Part shown: one piece after another, positions 1 to 8,725 of the stretch | How the letters are laid out: the number at the start of each line of letters is the position of its first letter | How positions within the stretch are numbered: the stretch's first letter is position 1 | From: Aidingimonas lacisalsi | Lineage (GTDB): Bacteria > Pseudomonadota > Gammaproteobacteria > Pseudomonadales > Halomonadaceae | NCBI RefSeq assembly: GCF_008079445.1 | Contig: NZ_VRYH01000001.1 | Location: 248,001 to 312,000, forward strand | DNA: 64,000 bases | Direction of reading: 5' to 3' | Position numbers and translations under genes: made by a program | The notes under the pieces: generated by a model | What the model was told of the DNA's origin: nothing | Seen by the model: only the letters and a program-made list of their open reading frames with translations | Database searches by the model: none

Positions 1-882
1 ACCCCCAATCCCGGGCCTCCACTGGCCGCCTTCGGCAAGATTTTCGGTCTGTACAATCTCGGGTTGCTGACATCGGCCATCGGGCTGTACGTCATGCTGC
101 CACCGCCGGTGGGGCTGGGCTGGTTCAACATGTGGTTCGCTCTGCCTTTGACCATCGTGCTGACACTCGGGTTGATGCGCCTGATACCCGGAGATATCAG
201 GCCCAACATCCAGAAGCAGTTCGCCATCTTCCATGACAAACATACCTGGTCGATGAGTCTGCTCTACATTCTCACCTTCGGCTCGTTCATCGGTTTCTCG
301 GCGGCGCTGCCACTCTCCATCGAAGTCATTTTCGGCTCGATGCTGGAACAGACAGACAACGGCGACTGGGAGCGCGTCGCCAACCCCGACGCCCCCAGCG
401 CCATGACCTGGGCATGGATGGGACCGTTCGTCGGTGCCGCCATTCGCCCCATAGGTGGCTGGATATCCGACAAGGTAGGCGGCTCGATCGTCACGCAGGT
501 CATTTCGGTGATCATGGTCCTTGCTTCCATCGCCACAGGGTACGTGATGATGCTGGCCTACAGCGCTACCGACCCCAACCAGTACTTCTGGTTCTTCCTG
601 GTGCTGTTCATCGTGCTGTTCGCCGCCAGCGGTATCGGTAATGGCTCTACCTTCCGCAGCATCGGCGTGATCTTCGATGCGCAGAAGAAGGGGCCCGTCC
701 TGGGGTGGACATCCGCGGTCGCGGCCTATGGCGCTTTCATCGCACCTCGGGTCATGGGCAAGCAGATCGAAGCTGGTTCACCGGAGTTGGCCATGTACGG
801 CTTTGCGGCTTTCTACGCCGTTTGCCTGATCGTCAACTGGTGGTTCTATCTGCGTCGCAACGCCTACATCAAGAATCCCTGA
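1..882 (+). CDS. narK: NarK-type nitrate/nitrite transporter, C-terminal part (cut by window edge)
   Basis: An open frame runs in from base 1, so the gene is 5'-truncated by the window and not by a mutation. The visible 293 residues are strongly hydrophobic with about seven membrane segments. They contain the second NarK signature region, with a glycine-rich stretch near 430-480 (GAAIRPIGGWISDKVGG) typical of the nitrate/nitrite porter branch of the major facilitator superfamily. Family role: nitrate uptake or nitrate/nitrite exchange across the inner membrane, feeding respiratory nitrate reduction. A second NarK paralogue starts 20 bases downstream on the same strand, so the two are probably co-transcribed, as in narK1-narK2 pairs of denitrifiers. 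Which of uptake or exchange this copy performs cannot be told from the fragment. Confidence 0.88.
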   Translation, partial: TPNPGPPLAAFGKIFGLYNLGLLTSAIGLYVMLPPPVGLGWFNMWFALPLTIVLTLGLMRLIPGDIRPNIQKQFAIFHDKHTWSMSLLYILTFGSFIGFSAALPLSIEVIFGSMLEQTDNGDWERVANPDAPSAMTWAWMGPFVGAAIRPIGGWISDKVGGSIVTQVISVIMVLASIATGYVMMLAYSATDPNQYFWFFLVLFIVLFAASGIGNGSTFRSIGVIFDAQKKGPVLGWTSAVAAYGAFIAPRVMGKQIEAGSPELAMYGFAAFYAVCLIVNWWFYLRRNAYIKNP

Positions 883-902
883 TTGACGAGAGCATCCACG
901 CT

Positions 903-2171
903 ATGGCGACAACGCGCTTCAAGCAGACATCGGTCCTGGTGGCCAACACCTTCGCCTTCACCATGTGCTTCATGGTATGGACGATGTTCGGCGAGATCGG
1001 CGTTCCGATTGCCGAGGAACTGGATCTCAGCGGGACCCAGTTCGGTATTCTCACCGCGGCGCCCATTCTCACCGGTGCGCTGATGCGGCTGCCGCTGGGC
1101 TCGCTGACCGACCGCTTCGGCGGCCGCCCGGTGTTCTTCATCGTGCTGGTCTGCGTAGTGCCGGCCATCTGGCTGGTGCAGTTCGCCACTCAGTACTGGC
1201 AGTTGCTGGTACTGGGCGCCTTCATCGGCCTGTCGGGCGGCGCCTTCTCGGTGGGCATCACCTACACCGCCAAGTGGTTCGAGAGGGACCGTCAGGGCCT
1301 GGCCATGGGCATCTTCGGTGCCGGCAATGCCGGAGCCGCGGTGACCAAGTACATCGCCCCCACGGCCATCGTGGTACTGGGCTGGCAGGCGGTGCCCAAC
1401 ATCTACGCGGTGATCATGCTGGTCACCGCCGTCCTGTTCTGGTTCTTCACCTATACCAATCCCTCCCATCGCAGTACGCAGCGGGTCTCGCTACGCGAGC
1501 AGGCCAGGCTGCTCAACGACCCTCGGGTATGGAAGTACTGCCAGTACTACTCGGTGGTGTTCGGCGGCTACGTGGGGGTCTCACTGTGGCTGACCCGCTA
1601 CTACATGAATGAGTACGGCATGGGCATCCAACTGGCGGCGTTGATCGCCACCATTTTCGTGCTGCCCTCCGGGGTGATCCGCGCCTTCGGTGGCTGGCTA
1701 TCCGACCGCTTCGGCGCCCACACCGTCACCTGGAGCTGCATGTGGGCCAGCCTGATCGCGCTGTTCATCATGTCCTACCCGGAGACCCACTACCGCGTAG
1801 CGGCGGCCGGTGGTGAAGGCGTGGTGGAGTTCGGCTTCGGTATCCCTGTATGGCTGTTCACCACGGCGCTGTTCGTGGTGGGCATCGCTTGGGGTATCGG
1901 CAAGGCCTCGGTGTTCAAGTACCTCTCCAACGAGTACGACGAGAACCTCGGCCTGGTCTCCGGTATCGTCGGCCTGGCCGGCGGTGTGGGTGGCTTCCTG
2001 CTGCCGATCATGTTCGGCGCCCTGGTCGACCTCACCGGGGTGGCCACCACGGTGTGGATGCTGTGCTTCGGCGTGACCCTGGTCTCCATCATCTGGATGT
2101 GGTGGACCGAGCGCCGGGCCCCCATACTGACCCGCGACGAACGGCATCCCGCGCGCCCCGCCAAGATTTGA
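903..2171 (+). CDS. narK: NarK-type nitrate/nitrite transporter (second copy)
   Basis: This is a 422-residue MFS protein. The ATG at 903 gives the normal N-terminus (MATTRFKQTSVLVANTFAF); the longer open frame upstream only overlaps the previous gene and is not used. MFS loop motif A-like sequence (GSLTDRFGGRP) follows helix 2 and is repeated in the second half as GGWLSDRFGAHT, and glycine-rich nitrate signature stretches are present (GNAGAAVTKYIAP; GLAGGVGGFLLP). Length matches single NarK1/NarK2-type porters. It starts 20 bases after the first transporter gene and is probably in the same transcript. No narGHJI genes are in view downstream, so the reductase, if adjacent, must lie to the left of the window. 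Confidence 0.9.
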   Translation: MATTRFKQTSVLVANTFAFTMCFMVWTMFGEIGVPIAEELDLSGTQFGILTAAPILTGALMRLPLGSLTDRFGGRPVFFIVLVCVVPAIWLVQFATQYWQLLVLGAFIGLSGGAFSVGITYTAKWFERDRQGLAMGIFGAGNAGAAVTKYIAPTAIVVLGWQAVPNIYAVIMLVTAVLFWFFTYTNPSHRSTQRVSLREQARLLNDPRVWKYCQYYSVVFGGYVGVSLWLTRYYMNEYGMGIQLAALIATIFVLPSGVIRAFGGWLSDRFGAHTVTWSCMWASLIALFIMSYPETHYRVAAAGGEGVVEFGFGIPVWLFTTALFVVGIAWGIGKASVFKYLSNEYDENLGLVSGIVGLAGGVGGFLLPIMFGALVDLTGVATTVWMLCFGVTLVSIIWMWWTERRAPILTRDERHPARPAKI

Positions 2172-2230
2172 TCCAGGCCCGCAAAACGCCGCCCGCCTCA
2201 CGCTATAGCGACATAAGGAATACCGCATAC

Positions 2231-2251
2231 GGGCGGCCCTAGGGGCCGTCC
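2231..2251 (+). terminator. GC-rich hairpin after the narK pair
   Basis: A 9-bp stem (GGGCGGCCC with GGGCCGTCC, one G-U wobble) closes a loop of about three bases, 60 bases after the second narK stop codon. No T-run follows, so it is a weak intrinsic terminator candidate or an mRNA 3'-end stabiliser. Confidence 0.35.
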
Positions 2252-2393
2252 AAGCCAGCGATAACGTGCCCCGCACCGGGATAACTGTTATAAGTGAAAG
2301 TGTAGGCAGCAAGCATCCTGCCATTCGGCAAGTGATTCACGCGAACATGGCTTCTGTGTTTGCTCAAAAGCGTCGCTGGGCGACGAACAGGTT

Positions 2394-3242
2394 ATGGCTT
2401 CCCAACACCCCGTGGCACCCGGCCGCATCGTGGCCATCGGCGGCGCCGAGGACAGGACTTCCGATCTCGAGATCCTGAGACAAGTCTTTGCCCTGGCCCC
2501 CGAGGGCCAGGACGAGGTCACCGTCATCGCCACGGCGAGCAGCATTCCCGACGAGGTGTTGCCCGACTACGAAGCGGCCTTTTCTCGCCTGGGCGCCAGC
2601 CGTGTCCATTCCCTGGCCATCCGCGACCGCCGACAGGCGGCCGAAGCCGAGACCGTTCGCCGGATCGAGCAGAGCGGAGTCATCTTCTTCACCGGTGGTG
2701 ACCAGCTCCGCTTGACCAACGTGATGGGCGGCTCGGACGCCCTGACGGCCATCCGCAACCGCTTGAAGGCGGGCGCGGTCGTGGCCGGAACCAGTGCCGG
2801 CGCAGCGGCCATGCCGGGCACCATGATCTACAACGGTGCTGCCGCCGATGCCCTGCGCAAGGGCGCCGTCAACATGACCTTCGGCCTCGGGCTCGTCGAA
2901 GGCCTGATCATCGACAGCCACTTTCTCGAACGCGGACGGTTCACGCGCCTGATGGAGGTCGGGGCGACCAACCCGGAGTACCTGGGCGTGGGGCTGGGCG
3001 AGGATGCCGCGGTGATCATTCATCCGAACCGGGTAATCGAAGCCATCGGCCCGGGCCATGTCATCCTCATCGATAGCCGCGATCTGGCGAGTTCGAACAT
3101 CGCCGATCTGGCGATGGGAGAAGCAGTGGCCATCGAGCACCTGATCCTGCATGCGCTGGTCAGCGGTCACGGCTTCGATATCGAGGCGCGACGCTATCTT
3201 ACCGCCGACGCGCTCATCACCACTCTGGCAGATCTACGATGA
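2394..3242 (+). CDS. cphB: Cyanophycinase (CphB)
   Basis: This 282-residue protein belongs to the S51 serine peptidase family that cuts the storage polymer cyanophycin (multi-L-arginyl-poly-L-aspartate) into beta-Asp-Arg dipeptides in the cytoplasm. The nucleophile elbow GTSAGA places the catalytic serine at residue 134. An FFTGGDQLRL stretch and the SHFLERGRFTRL segment are also typical of the family. The length matches the cytoplasmic enzyme (about 270-280) and there is no signal peptide, unlike the secreted CphE type. The stop codon overlaps the start of cphA by four bases (ATGA), indicating translational coupling of the degrading and synthesising enzymes. Confidence 0.93.
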   Translation: MASQHPVAPGRIVAIGGAEDRTSDLEILRQVFALAPEGQDEVTVIATASSIPDEVLPDYEAAFSRLGASRVHSLAIRDRRQAAEAETVRRIEQSGVIFFTGGDQLRLTNVMGGSDALTAIRNRLKAGAVVAGTSAGAAAMPGTMIYNGAAADALRKGAVNMTFGLGLVEGLIIDSHFLERGRFTRLMEVGATNPEYLGVGLGEDAAVIIHPNRVIEAIGPGHVILIDSRDLASSNIADLAMGEAVAIEHLILHALVSGHGFDIEARRYLTADALITTLADLR

Positions 3243-5869
3243 ATATCCTCGAACACCGGGCCCTGCGGGGGCCAAACTACTACAGCCGCTACCCGGCCAT
3301 CTTCATGCGTCTGGACATCGGCGAACTCGAGGAACGGCCCAGCGATACCGTTCCCGGCATCGTCGAACGCCTCCTCGGGTTACTGCCCACCCTACAGGAG
3401 CACCGTTGCTCGGTCGGCCGACCCGGTGGCTTCGTGGAGCGTCTGGAGCGAGGCACCTGGGCCGGTCACGTCGTCGAGCATGTGGCGATCGAGCTCCAGA
3501 ACCTGATCGGCTTCTCGGTCGGTTACGGCAAGACCATCGACAGCTACGACCCCGGAATCTACAACGTCGTCTACCGCTACCGGGACGAAGCCTGCGGCCT
3601 GGCGGTCGGCGTCGAAGCCGTCGAGCTGGTCACTCGACTATTCCATGGCGGCGAGATCGACATGGCGGCGATCATCGCCCGCCTCAAGGCAGTACGCGAC
3701 ACCCACATGCTGGGGCCCTCCACCGCCTCGATCGTTGCAGCCGCCGAGCGGCGTGGCATCCCTCATATCCGCTTGAGTGACGAGAACAGCTACATCCAGT
3801 TGGGTCACGGCCACCGCCAGCAGCGGATTCAGGCAACGGTGACCTGCCATACGGACCTGATCGGCTATGGTATTGCCGACGACAAGGCCTGGACGAAGCA
3901 GGTGCTCGGCGATGCTGGCATTCCGGTTCCCCACGGCCGGGTCTGTACCTCCATCGATGACGCCCTTGATGCCGCGCGCGACATCGGCTATCCCGTCGCA
4001 GTGAAGCCGCTGATCGGCAACCACGGCCGCGGCGTGAGCACCGGCATCGATGATGACCAGGCCCTGCGTGAGGCCTTCGGCATTGCCGCCCATCGCGGCC
4101 CTTCGGTGATCGTCGAGCAATACATCAAGGGCGAGGATCATCGACTGCTGGTCATCGACAGCAAACTGGTGGCCGCCGCCAGGCGACGACCGGCCCATGT
4201 GATCGGTGATGGAGTCGCCACGCTGCAGGCCCTGGTCGACAGGGAGAACCAGGACCCGCGTCGCGGCATCGGGCACGAGAACCTGCTCACGCAGATCCAA
4301 CTGGACGAACAGTCGCAGCGGCTGATCGACCAGCAGAACCTGACCCTGCAGACCGTGATTCCGAAGAACGAGATCGTCTATCTGAAGCCTACGGCGAACT
4401 TGAGCACCGGGGGCACGGCGACGGACGTGACCGACGACGTCCACCCAGAGGTACGCTACGCGGCAGAGCGCATCGCGCGCCTGATCGGTCTCGACATCAT
4501 CGGCATCGATCTGCTCGCCGAGACCCTGACCCGGCCACTGGAGGAGCAGCCCGCCGCGGTGGTCGAGGTCAATGCCGGGCCCGGTTTTCGCATGCACCTG
4601 TCGCCCACCCACGGTACCGGCCGCGATGTCGGCCAGCATGTGATCGACATGCTGTTTCCCGACCCCGAGAGCAATGCGCGCATTCCCATCGTCGCGGTTA
4701 CCGGCACCAACGGCAAGACGACCACGGTGCGTCTTATCTCCCACCTGCTGCGCCAGGCGGGTCGCAATGTGGGTATGGCCTGCACCGGCGCCATCGAGAT
4801 CGACAACCATGTCATCATGCGCGGCGACTACAGCGGCCCCCAGGCGGCCAGCATCGTGCTGCGCGAACCCACCGTCGAATCCGCCGTTCTCGAGGTCGCC
4901 CGCGGAGGCATCATGCGCCGCGGACTGGGTTTCGACGAGTGCGACGTGGGGGTGCTGCTCAATATCGCCAGCGACCACCTGGGCGAGCACGATATCCAGA
5001 ACCTGGACGAACTGGCACGCTGCAAGACGGTGGTGATCGATGCCGTGAGCCAGAGCGGCACTGCCGTGCTCAATGCCGATGACCCGCGTGTCCTGGCCGG
5101 CCAGGAGTGGGTGCGTGGCGAGACCATCCTCTTCACCATGGATCCCGACTCGCGGCCGGTCCGGCAACATGTCCGCGAACACGGGGTGGCTTTCACTCTC
5201 CACAACGAGTGCATCGTGATGCGTCAGGGCCATGTCGAGGCCGAGGTGATCCCGGTCATGGACGTGCCGATCACCTTCGAGGGACACGCCCGTTTCAACG
5301 TCGCCAACGCCCTCGCCGCCAGCGCGGCCGCCTATGCCCTGGGGCTCTCCATCGCCGATATCCAGAGGGGTCTGCAGACCTTCCATCCCACCCCCGGACA
5401 GAATCCCGGCCGCACCAACCTCATCGAAGCTGACGGCGTCAAGGTGCTCATCGACTACGGGCATAACGTGCCAGCCCTCGAGGCCCTCAGCGAGCTGGTC
5501 AGCCGGATCCCGGCGGGGCGACGCATCAGCGTGGCCAGCGCCCCGGGCAATCGCCGCGACGAGGATCTGTTCAAACTGGGCACCCTGCTCGCGCACATGC
5601 ATGACATCGTCTACATCTACGAGACCGATCCTCGGGGTCGCACGCCCGGCGAGGCCGCCGGCCTGCTGCGCGACGGCGCCGAGTCGGTGGGTAGTGCCTG
5701 TCGGATAGAGATCATCATGGATGAGGCCCGGGCCGTCGACCGGGCCTTCGACGAGGCCAGCGAAGGTGACCTGCTGGTACTGCTGATCGATGACATCGCC
5801 GGGGCCATCGAGCGCTTCCAGGGCCGGCGCTTCTCGTTATCCGCCGAATCCACCGGCGAGTCGGCTTGA
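3239..5869 (+). CDS. cphA: Cyanophycin synthetase (CphA)
   Basis: This is an 876-residue two-engine ligase that adds Asp and then Arg, each with ATP, to grow cyanophycin. The first ~160 residues form the CphA N-terminal domain. Residues ~215-470 are an ATP-grasp domain (YPVAVKPLIGNHGRGVS, then EVNAGPGFRMHLSPTHG). The C-terminal half is a Mur-ligase-like domain with P-loop TGTNGKTTT (Lys493) and a late DYGHNVPAL motif. The length is that of classical CphA1 enzymes. The start is fixed by the ATGA overlap with cphB, and the stop overlaps the next start by one base (TGATG). Synthesis, depolymerisation and dipeptide cleavage are thus encoded in one transcript. Confidence 0.95.
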   Translation: MNILEHRALRGPNYYSRYPAIFMRLDIGELEERPSDTVPGIVERLLGLLPTLQEHRCSVGRPGGFVERLERGTWAGHVVEHVAIELQNLIGFSVGYGKTIDSYDPGIYNVVYRYRDEACGLAVGVEAVELVTRLFHGGEIDMAAIIARLKAVRDTHMLGPSTASIVAAAERRGIPHIRLSDENSYIQLGHGHRQQRIQATVTCHTDLIGYGIADDKAWTKQVLGDAGIPVPHGRVCTSIDDALDAARDIGYPVAVKPLIGNHGRGVSTGIDDDQALREAFGIAAHRGPSVIVEQYIKGEDHRLLVIDSKLVAAARRRPAHVIGDGVATLQALVDRENQDPRRGIGHENLLTQIQLDEQSQRLIDQQNLTLQTVIPKNEIVYLKPTANLSTGGTATDVTDDVHPEVRYAAERIARLIGLDIIGIDLLAETLTRPLEEQPAAVVEVNAGPGFRMHLSPTHGTGRDVGQHVIDMLFPDPESNARIPIVAVTGTNGKTTTVRLISHLLRQAGRNVGMACTGAIEIDNHVIMRGDYSGPQAASIVLREPTVESAVLEVARGGIMRRGLGFDECDVGVLLNIASDHLGEHDIQNLDELARCKTVVIDAVSQSGTAVLNADDPRVLAGQEWVRGETILFTMDPDSRPVRQHVREHGVAFTLHNECIVMRQGHVEAEVIPVMDVPITFEGHARFNVANALAASAAAYALGLSIADIQRGLQTFHPTPGQNPGRTNLIEADGVKVLIDYGHNVPALEALSELVSRIPAGRRISVASAPGNRRDEDLFKLGTLLAHMHDIVYIYETDPRGRTPGEAAGLLRDGAESVGSACRIEIIMDEARAVDRAFDEASEGDLLVLLIDDIAGAIERFQGRRFSLSAESTGESA

Positions 5870-7035
5870 TGGAAAGGGCAGACGAGCGCCTGCTGACGCT
5901 ACTGCGGGTGGGGCGTATCCAGGCGCCGGAGCCGCTTGCGGCCACCGACATCCTGATTGCCGACGGCCGCATCGCCGCCCTGGGGCACGACCTGGCGATC
6001 CCGGCAGGCTGGCCGATCGAGGTGATCGAGGCACGTGACCTCATCGCCGTGCCCGCCTTCATCGACCAGCACGTCCACGTAACGGGAGGTGGCGGCGAAG
6101 GCGGCTGCGGTACCCGCTGCCCGGCGATCAGCGCCACCGAGATCGCCGTCATGGGTATCGGCACCGTGGTGGGGGTGCTGGGCACCGACGGCATCAGCCG
6201 CTCGCCGGCGGACCTGCTGGCCAAGGTGCGTGGGCTCAAGGCCGAAGGCATCGCGGCCTATATGTACACGGGGTCGTATCGCGTACCGCCGCCGACCCTC
6301 ACCGGCGACGTGCAGCGTGATCTGGCCTGGATCCCCGAGGTCATCGGCCTGGGCGAGTTGGCAATCTCGGATCATCGCTCCAGCCAGCCTCGCCAGGACG
6401 AGATCGCGCGGTTGGTCAGCGAGGCGCGCGTCGGTGGCATGCTGGCCGGCAAACGCGGCATCTGCCACTTTCATGTCGGCGATGGGCAGCGGGGGCTCGA
6501 GCCGCTGCGCCGGCTGCTCGCGGAGACCGAGATTCCCGCCGAGCAGGTGATCCCCACTCACGTGAATCGCCACCGCACCCTGCTCGAGGAGGCCGCCGAC
6601 TATGCGCTGAACTTCGCTGCCAGCGTGGATGTGACCGCCTTCGACGAAGTCGGCGAGGAGGACATTTCCGCCTTCGACGCGGTGGCGCGGCTGCTCGACC
6701 GCGGCGTACCGGTAACCCGTATCACCATGAGCTCCGACTGCAACGGCAGCCTGCCCGAATTCGATGCCCAGGGCGACTATATCGGCATGCGCGTAGCACG
6801 CAATACCGCCCTGATCGCGGACTGGCAGCGCCTGGTACACGAGAAGGTACTGCCACTCGATCAGGCCCTTGGCCTGATCTCGAGCCATGTGGCCCGGGTG
6901 CTGGGGCTGCATGACCGCAAGGGCCACCTGGCCGTCGGCCATGATGCCGACATAACCCTGCTCGACGGCGACCTCCAGCCGCAACAGACCTTCGTGGCCG
7001 GGAAGCGACTCTACGCCAGAGACCTCTCGCCGTAG
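5869..7035 (+). CDS. iadA: Isoaspartyl dipeptidase (IadA), metal-dependent amidohydrolase
   Basis: This 388-residue amidohydrolase-superfamily enzyme hydrolyses beta-aspartyl dipeptides. Next to cphA and cphB its natural substrate is very likely beta-Asp-Arg, releasing Asp and Arg. Metal-binding HVHVTGGGGEGG follows FIDQ near residue 66. The GSYRVPPPTLTG, AISDHRSS, THVNRHRTLLEEA and SSDCNGSLPEFD motifs match IadA from E. coli as remembered. One oddity is that Glu163 sits where E. coli IadA has its carbamylated, metal-bridging lysine (VIGLGELAISDHR here). I start it at the ATG at 5869, which overlaps the cphA stop by one base; a TTG three bases earlier is less likely. Confidence 0.9.
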   Translation: MERADERLLTLLRVGRIQAPEPLAATDILIADGRIAALGHDLAIPAGWPIEVIEARDLIAVPAFIDQHVHVTGGGGEGGCGTRCPAISATEIAVMGIGTVVGVLGTDGISRSPADLLAKVRGLKAEGIAAYMYTGSYRVPPPTLTGDVQRDLAWIPEVIGLGELAISDHRSSQPRQDEIARLVSEARVGGMLAGKRGICHFHVGDGQRGLEPLRRLLAETEIPAEQVIPTHVNRHRTLLEEAADYALNFAASVDVTAFDEVGEEDISAFDAVARLLDRGVPVTRITMSSDCNGSLPEFDAQGDYIGMRVARNTALIADWQRLVHEKVLPLDQALGLISSHVARVLGLHDRKGHLAVGHDADITLLDGDLQPQQTFVAGKRLYARDLSP

Positions 7036-7067
7036 TGCCGTGTAGGCCTGCCGAAGCCCCGCGTCTG

Positions 7068-7460
7068 TCAGCCGCCGGCCAACCAGGATAACGGGCTGTG
7101 CCGTATCGCCGCGCCGGCCATGTAGAGAAACACCAGGATGGCGGCGACAGCACCGATACCGCGTTGTCGAGGGGTACGCCCGCGTTTGATTGCAATCGTT
7201 CCCAGCACGATGTAGACCACCAGTGCGATCAGCTTGGCGGCGAGCCACGGATGCTGGTGAGGCCAGAATCGCAGCATCACCATCAAGGTGACGCCAAGGG
7301 CCAACAGTGCCGTGTCGATGACGTGCGACGCAATACGCACCCAGCGACGCTCAAGCCGTGGCGATTCGATCACCGACCACCAGGCGCGCACGATGAATAA
7401 CGCAAGACTCAGCGCGGCGGCGGTCATGTGCAGATGCTTGATCAGAAAATACGTGGCCAT
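7068..7460 (-). CDS. SirB2-family membrane protein
   Basis: This is a 130-residue protein with four predicted membrane helices. It starts MATYFLIKHLHMTAAALS, with a conserved HLHM near the N-terminus and RPHQHPWLAAKL-like loop, features of the SirB2 (invasion gene expression up-regulator) family of unknown biochemical role. I chose the ATG at 7460; a start eight codons earlier is possible but adds a polar stretch before the helix. It lies 54 bases downstream of nnrS on the same strand and converges on iadA, so it may be the last gene of the hmp-nnrS operon. Small membrane proteins of this kind often accompany NnrS in NO-response loci. Confidence 0.75.
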   Translation of the reverse strand: MATYFLIKHLHMTAAALSLALFIVRAWWSVIESPRLERRWVRIASHVIDTALLALGVTLMVMLRFWPHQHPWLAAKLIALVVYIVLGTIAIKRGRTPRQRGIGAVAAILVFLYMAGAAIRHSPLSWLAGG

Positions 7461-7513
7461 ATGCGGGTGTTCCCTGCAGTACACCGGTAATCACTATTTC
7501 ACCCTGCCAGTGC

Positions 7514-8725
7514 TCAACCTGCCTGACCATCGGCACGAGGCGTGGCAAGCAACCTCGCATAGCGCCACACGAAGAGTGTGAATGCCAGCACCCAGCACAG
7601 CACACTCAAACTCAATGTCCAAGGAAAGAGTTGCGGCCAGATGACCGGCAACAGTGCACGCAGCACCGCCGCCAACATCATCAGCCCCAATGCCACGCCG
7701 ATACCGGGTAGCGTGCGGATCGCACGGCCGGTATGCCCCAGTGACACTCGCGCCATCATCGCCAGCATCATGGTGCTCATGCCACCGATAGTGATGGCGT
7801 GCAACGCCAATGACGTACCGAGCCAGCCGAAAGAGGCCAACCCCCACATGGCCAGTCCCAGACAGACGAACGCATAGCTGCCGTGAAGCCCCCACAATAG
7901 CGGTTCATGCAGACAACGCAGCCCCTGCCAGCGACACAATCTCAGCGTGTTGGCAGCGGCAGCCGTCAGCGCGACTATCGCCCAGGTCTCAGCAGGCAAC
8001 GAGGTCAGCGAGCCAATCCCCGACATGAGCACCAGCAGGGCGATCGTGCCTATCGAGACGATTTCGAGCCACAGCCAACGCGAGGGTTGCATGGTACCCA
8101 GACGGCGCGACGTAAAGAACGGAATGACCCGTCCCCCCAGCACCACCATCAGCAGTACCATCAGCAGGATCGCCATCTGAGCCCCATCGCGTACCGCCTG
8201 CCCATTCGCCTGTATGGCACCCCAGTGCATCCACCCGTTGGCAGTCGTCATGAGCAGCAGGACGGGTATGAAGATCAGGTTGCGCCACTGGCGAACCCGG
8301 ATCACGGAAATGCCCAACGCCACCGCTGCCAGCGGTAGAAAGACGAGATCCACGAGCGCCGGCCAGATAGGCGCCATGTCCGGAGGGAAGGCTAGCAGCA
8401 CACGTCCGGCCAGCCAGAGCATGACCAATCCACATAGGGGCCCCCCGTGCAAGCCGGGTCGCCCGGTCCAGTTCTGTACGGCGGTAAGCAGAAAGCCAAC
8501 GACGATTGCCCCGCCGAAGCCGAACAGCATCTCGTGCTGGTGCCACCACAGCATACCGCCGTGAGGCATCAGCAGGATCTCGCCATGCCAGAACCCGCCC
8601 CATACCAGCATCGCTACCAGGCTGAACACCGCGCCCAGCAAAAAGAAGGGGCGGAAGGCCAGCCGCCAGAGCGGCATGACCCGTTCGATCGACCCTCGCG
8701 TGACTGGCTTGAACGAGGATGTCAT
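7514..8725 (-). CDS. nnrS: NnrS family haem-copper membrane protein
   Basis: This 403-residue protein has about twelve membrane helices. The N-terminus carries the NnrS hallmark LAFRPFFLLG, then WWHQHEMLFGFGGAIVVGFLLTAVQNWTG. Histidines in HxHEM and in HAITIGGMSTMMLAMMARVSLGHTGR are the expected haem/copper ligands. NnrS proteins relieve NO stress and belong to NO-regulated regulons of denitrifiers. The start codon overlaps the hmp stop by one base (TGATG), so the two are co-transcribed and translationally coupled. Its place directly behind a flavohaemoglobin under a sigma-54/NorR-type promoter supports a role in NO defence. Confidence 0.92.
   Translation of the reverse strand: MTSSFKPVTRGSIERVMPLWRLAFRPFFLLGAVFSLVAMLVWGGFWHGEILLMPHGGMLWWHQHEMLFGFGGAIVVGFLLTAVQNWTGRPGLHGGPLCGLVMLWLAGRVLLAFPPDMAPIWPALVDLVFLPLAAVALGISVIRVRQWRNLIFIPVLLLMTTANGWMHWGAIQANGQAVRDGAQMAILLMVLLMVVLGGRVIPFFTSRRLGTMQPSRWLWLEIVSIGTIALLVLMSGIGSLTSLPAETWAIVALTAAAANTLRLCRWQGLRCLHEPLLWGLHGSYAFVCLGLAMWGLASFGWLGTSLALHAITIGGMSTMMLAMMARVSLGHTGRAIRTLPGIGVALGLMMLAAVLRALLPVIWPQLFPWTLSLSVLCWVLAFTLFVWRYARLLATPRADGQAG

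Noticed and set aside
3638-5602. 654-codon minus-strand open frame
   Set aside because: It is antisense to cphA. Its His/Gly/Asp-rich composition is the usual shadow of a high-GC gene and it has no family motif.
5899-7248. 449-codon minus-strand open frame
   Set aside because: Antisense to iadA and overlapping the SirB2 gene in the wrong frame; composition is shadow-like.
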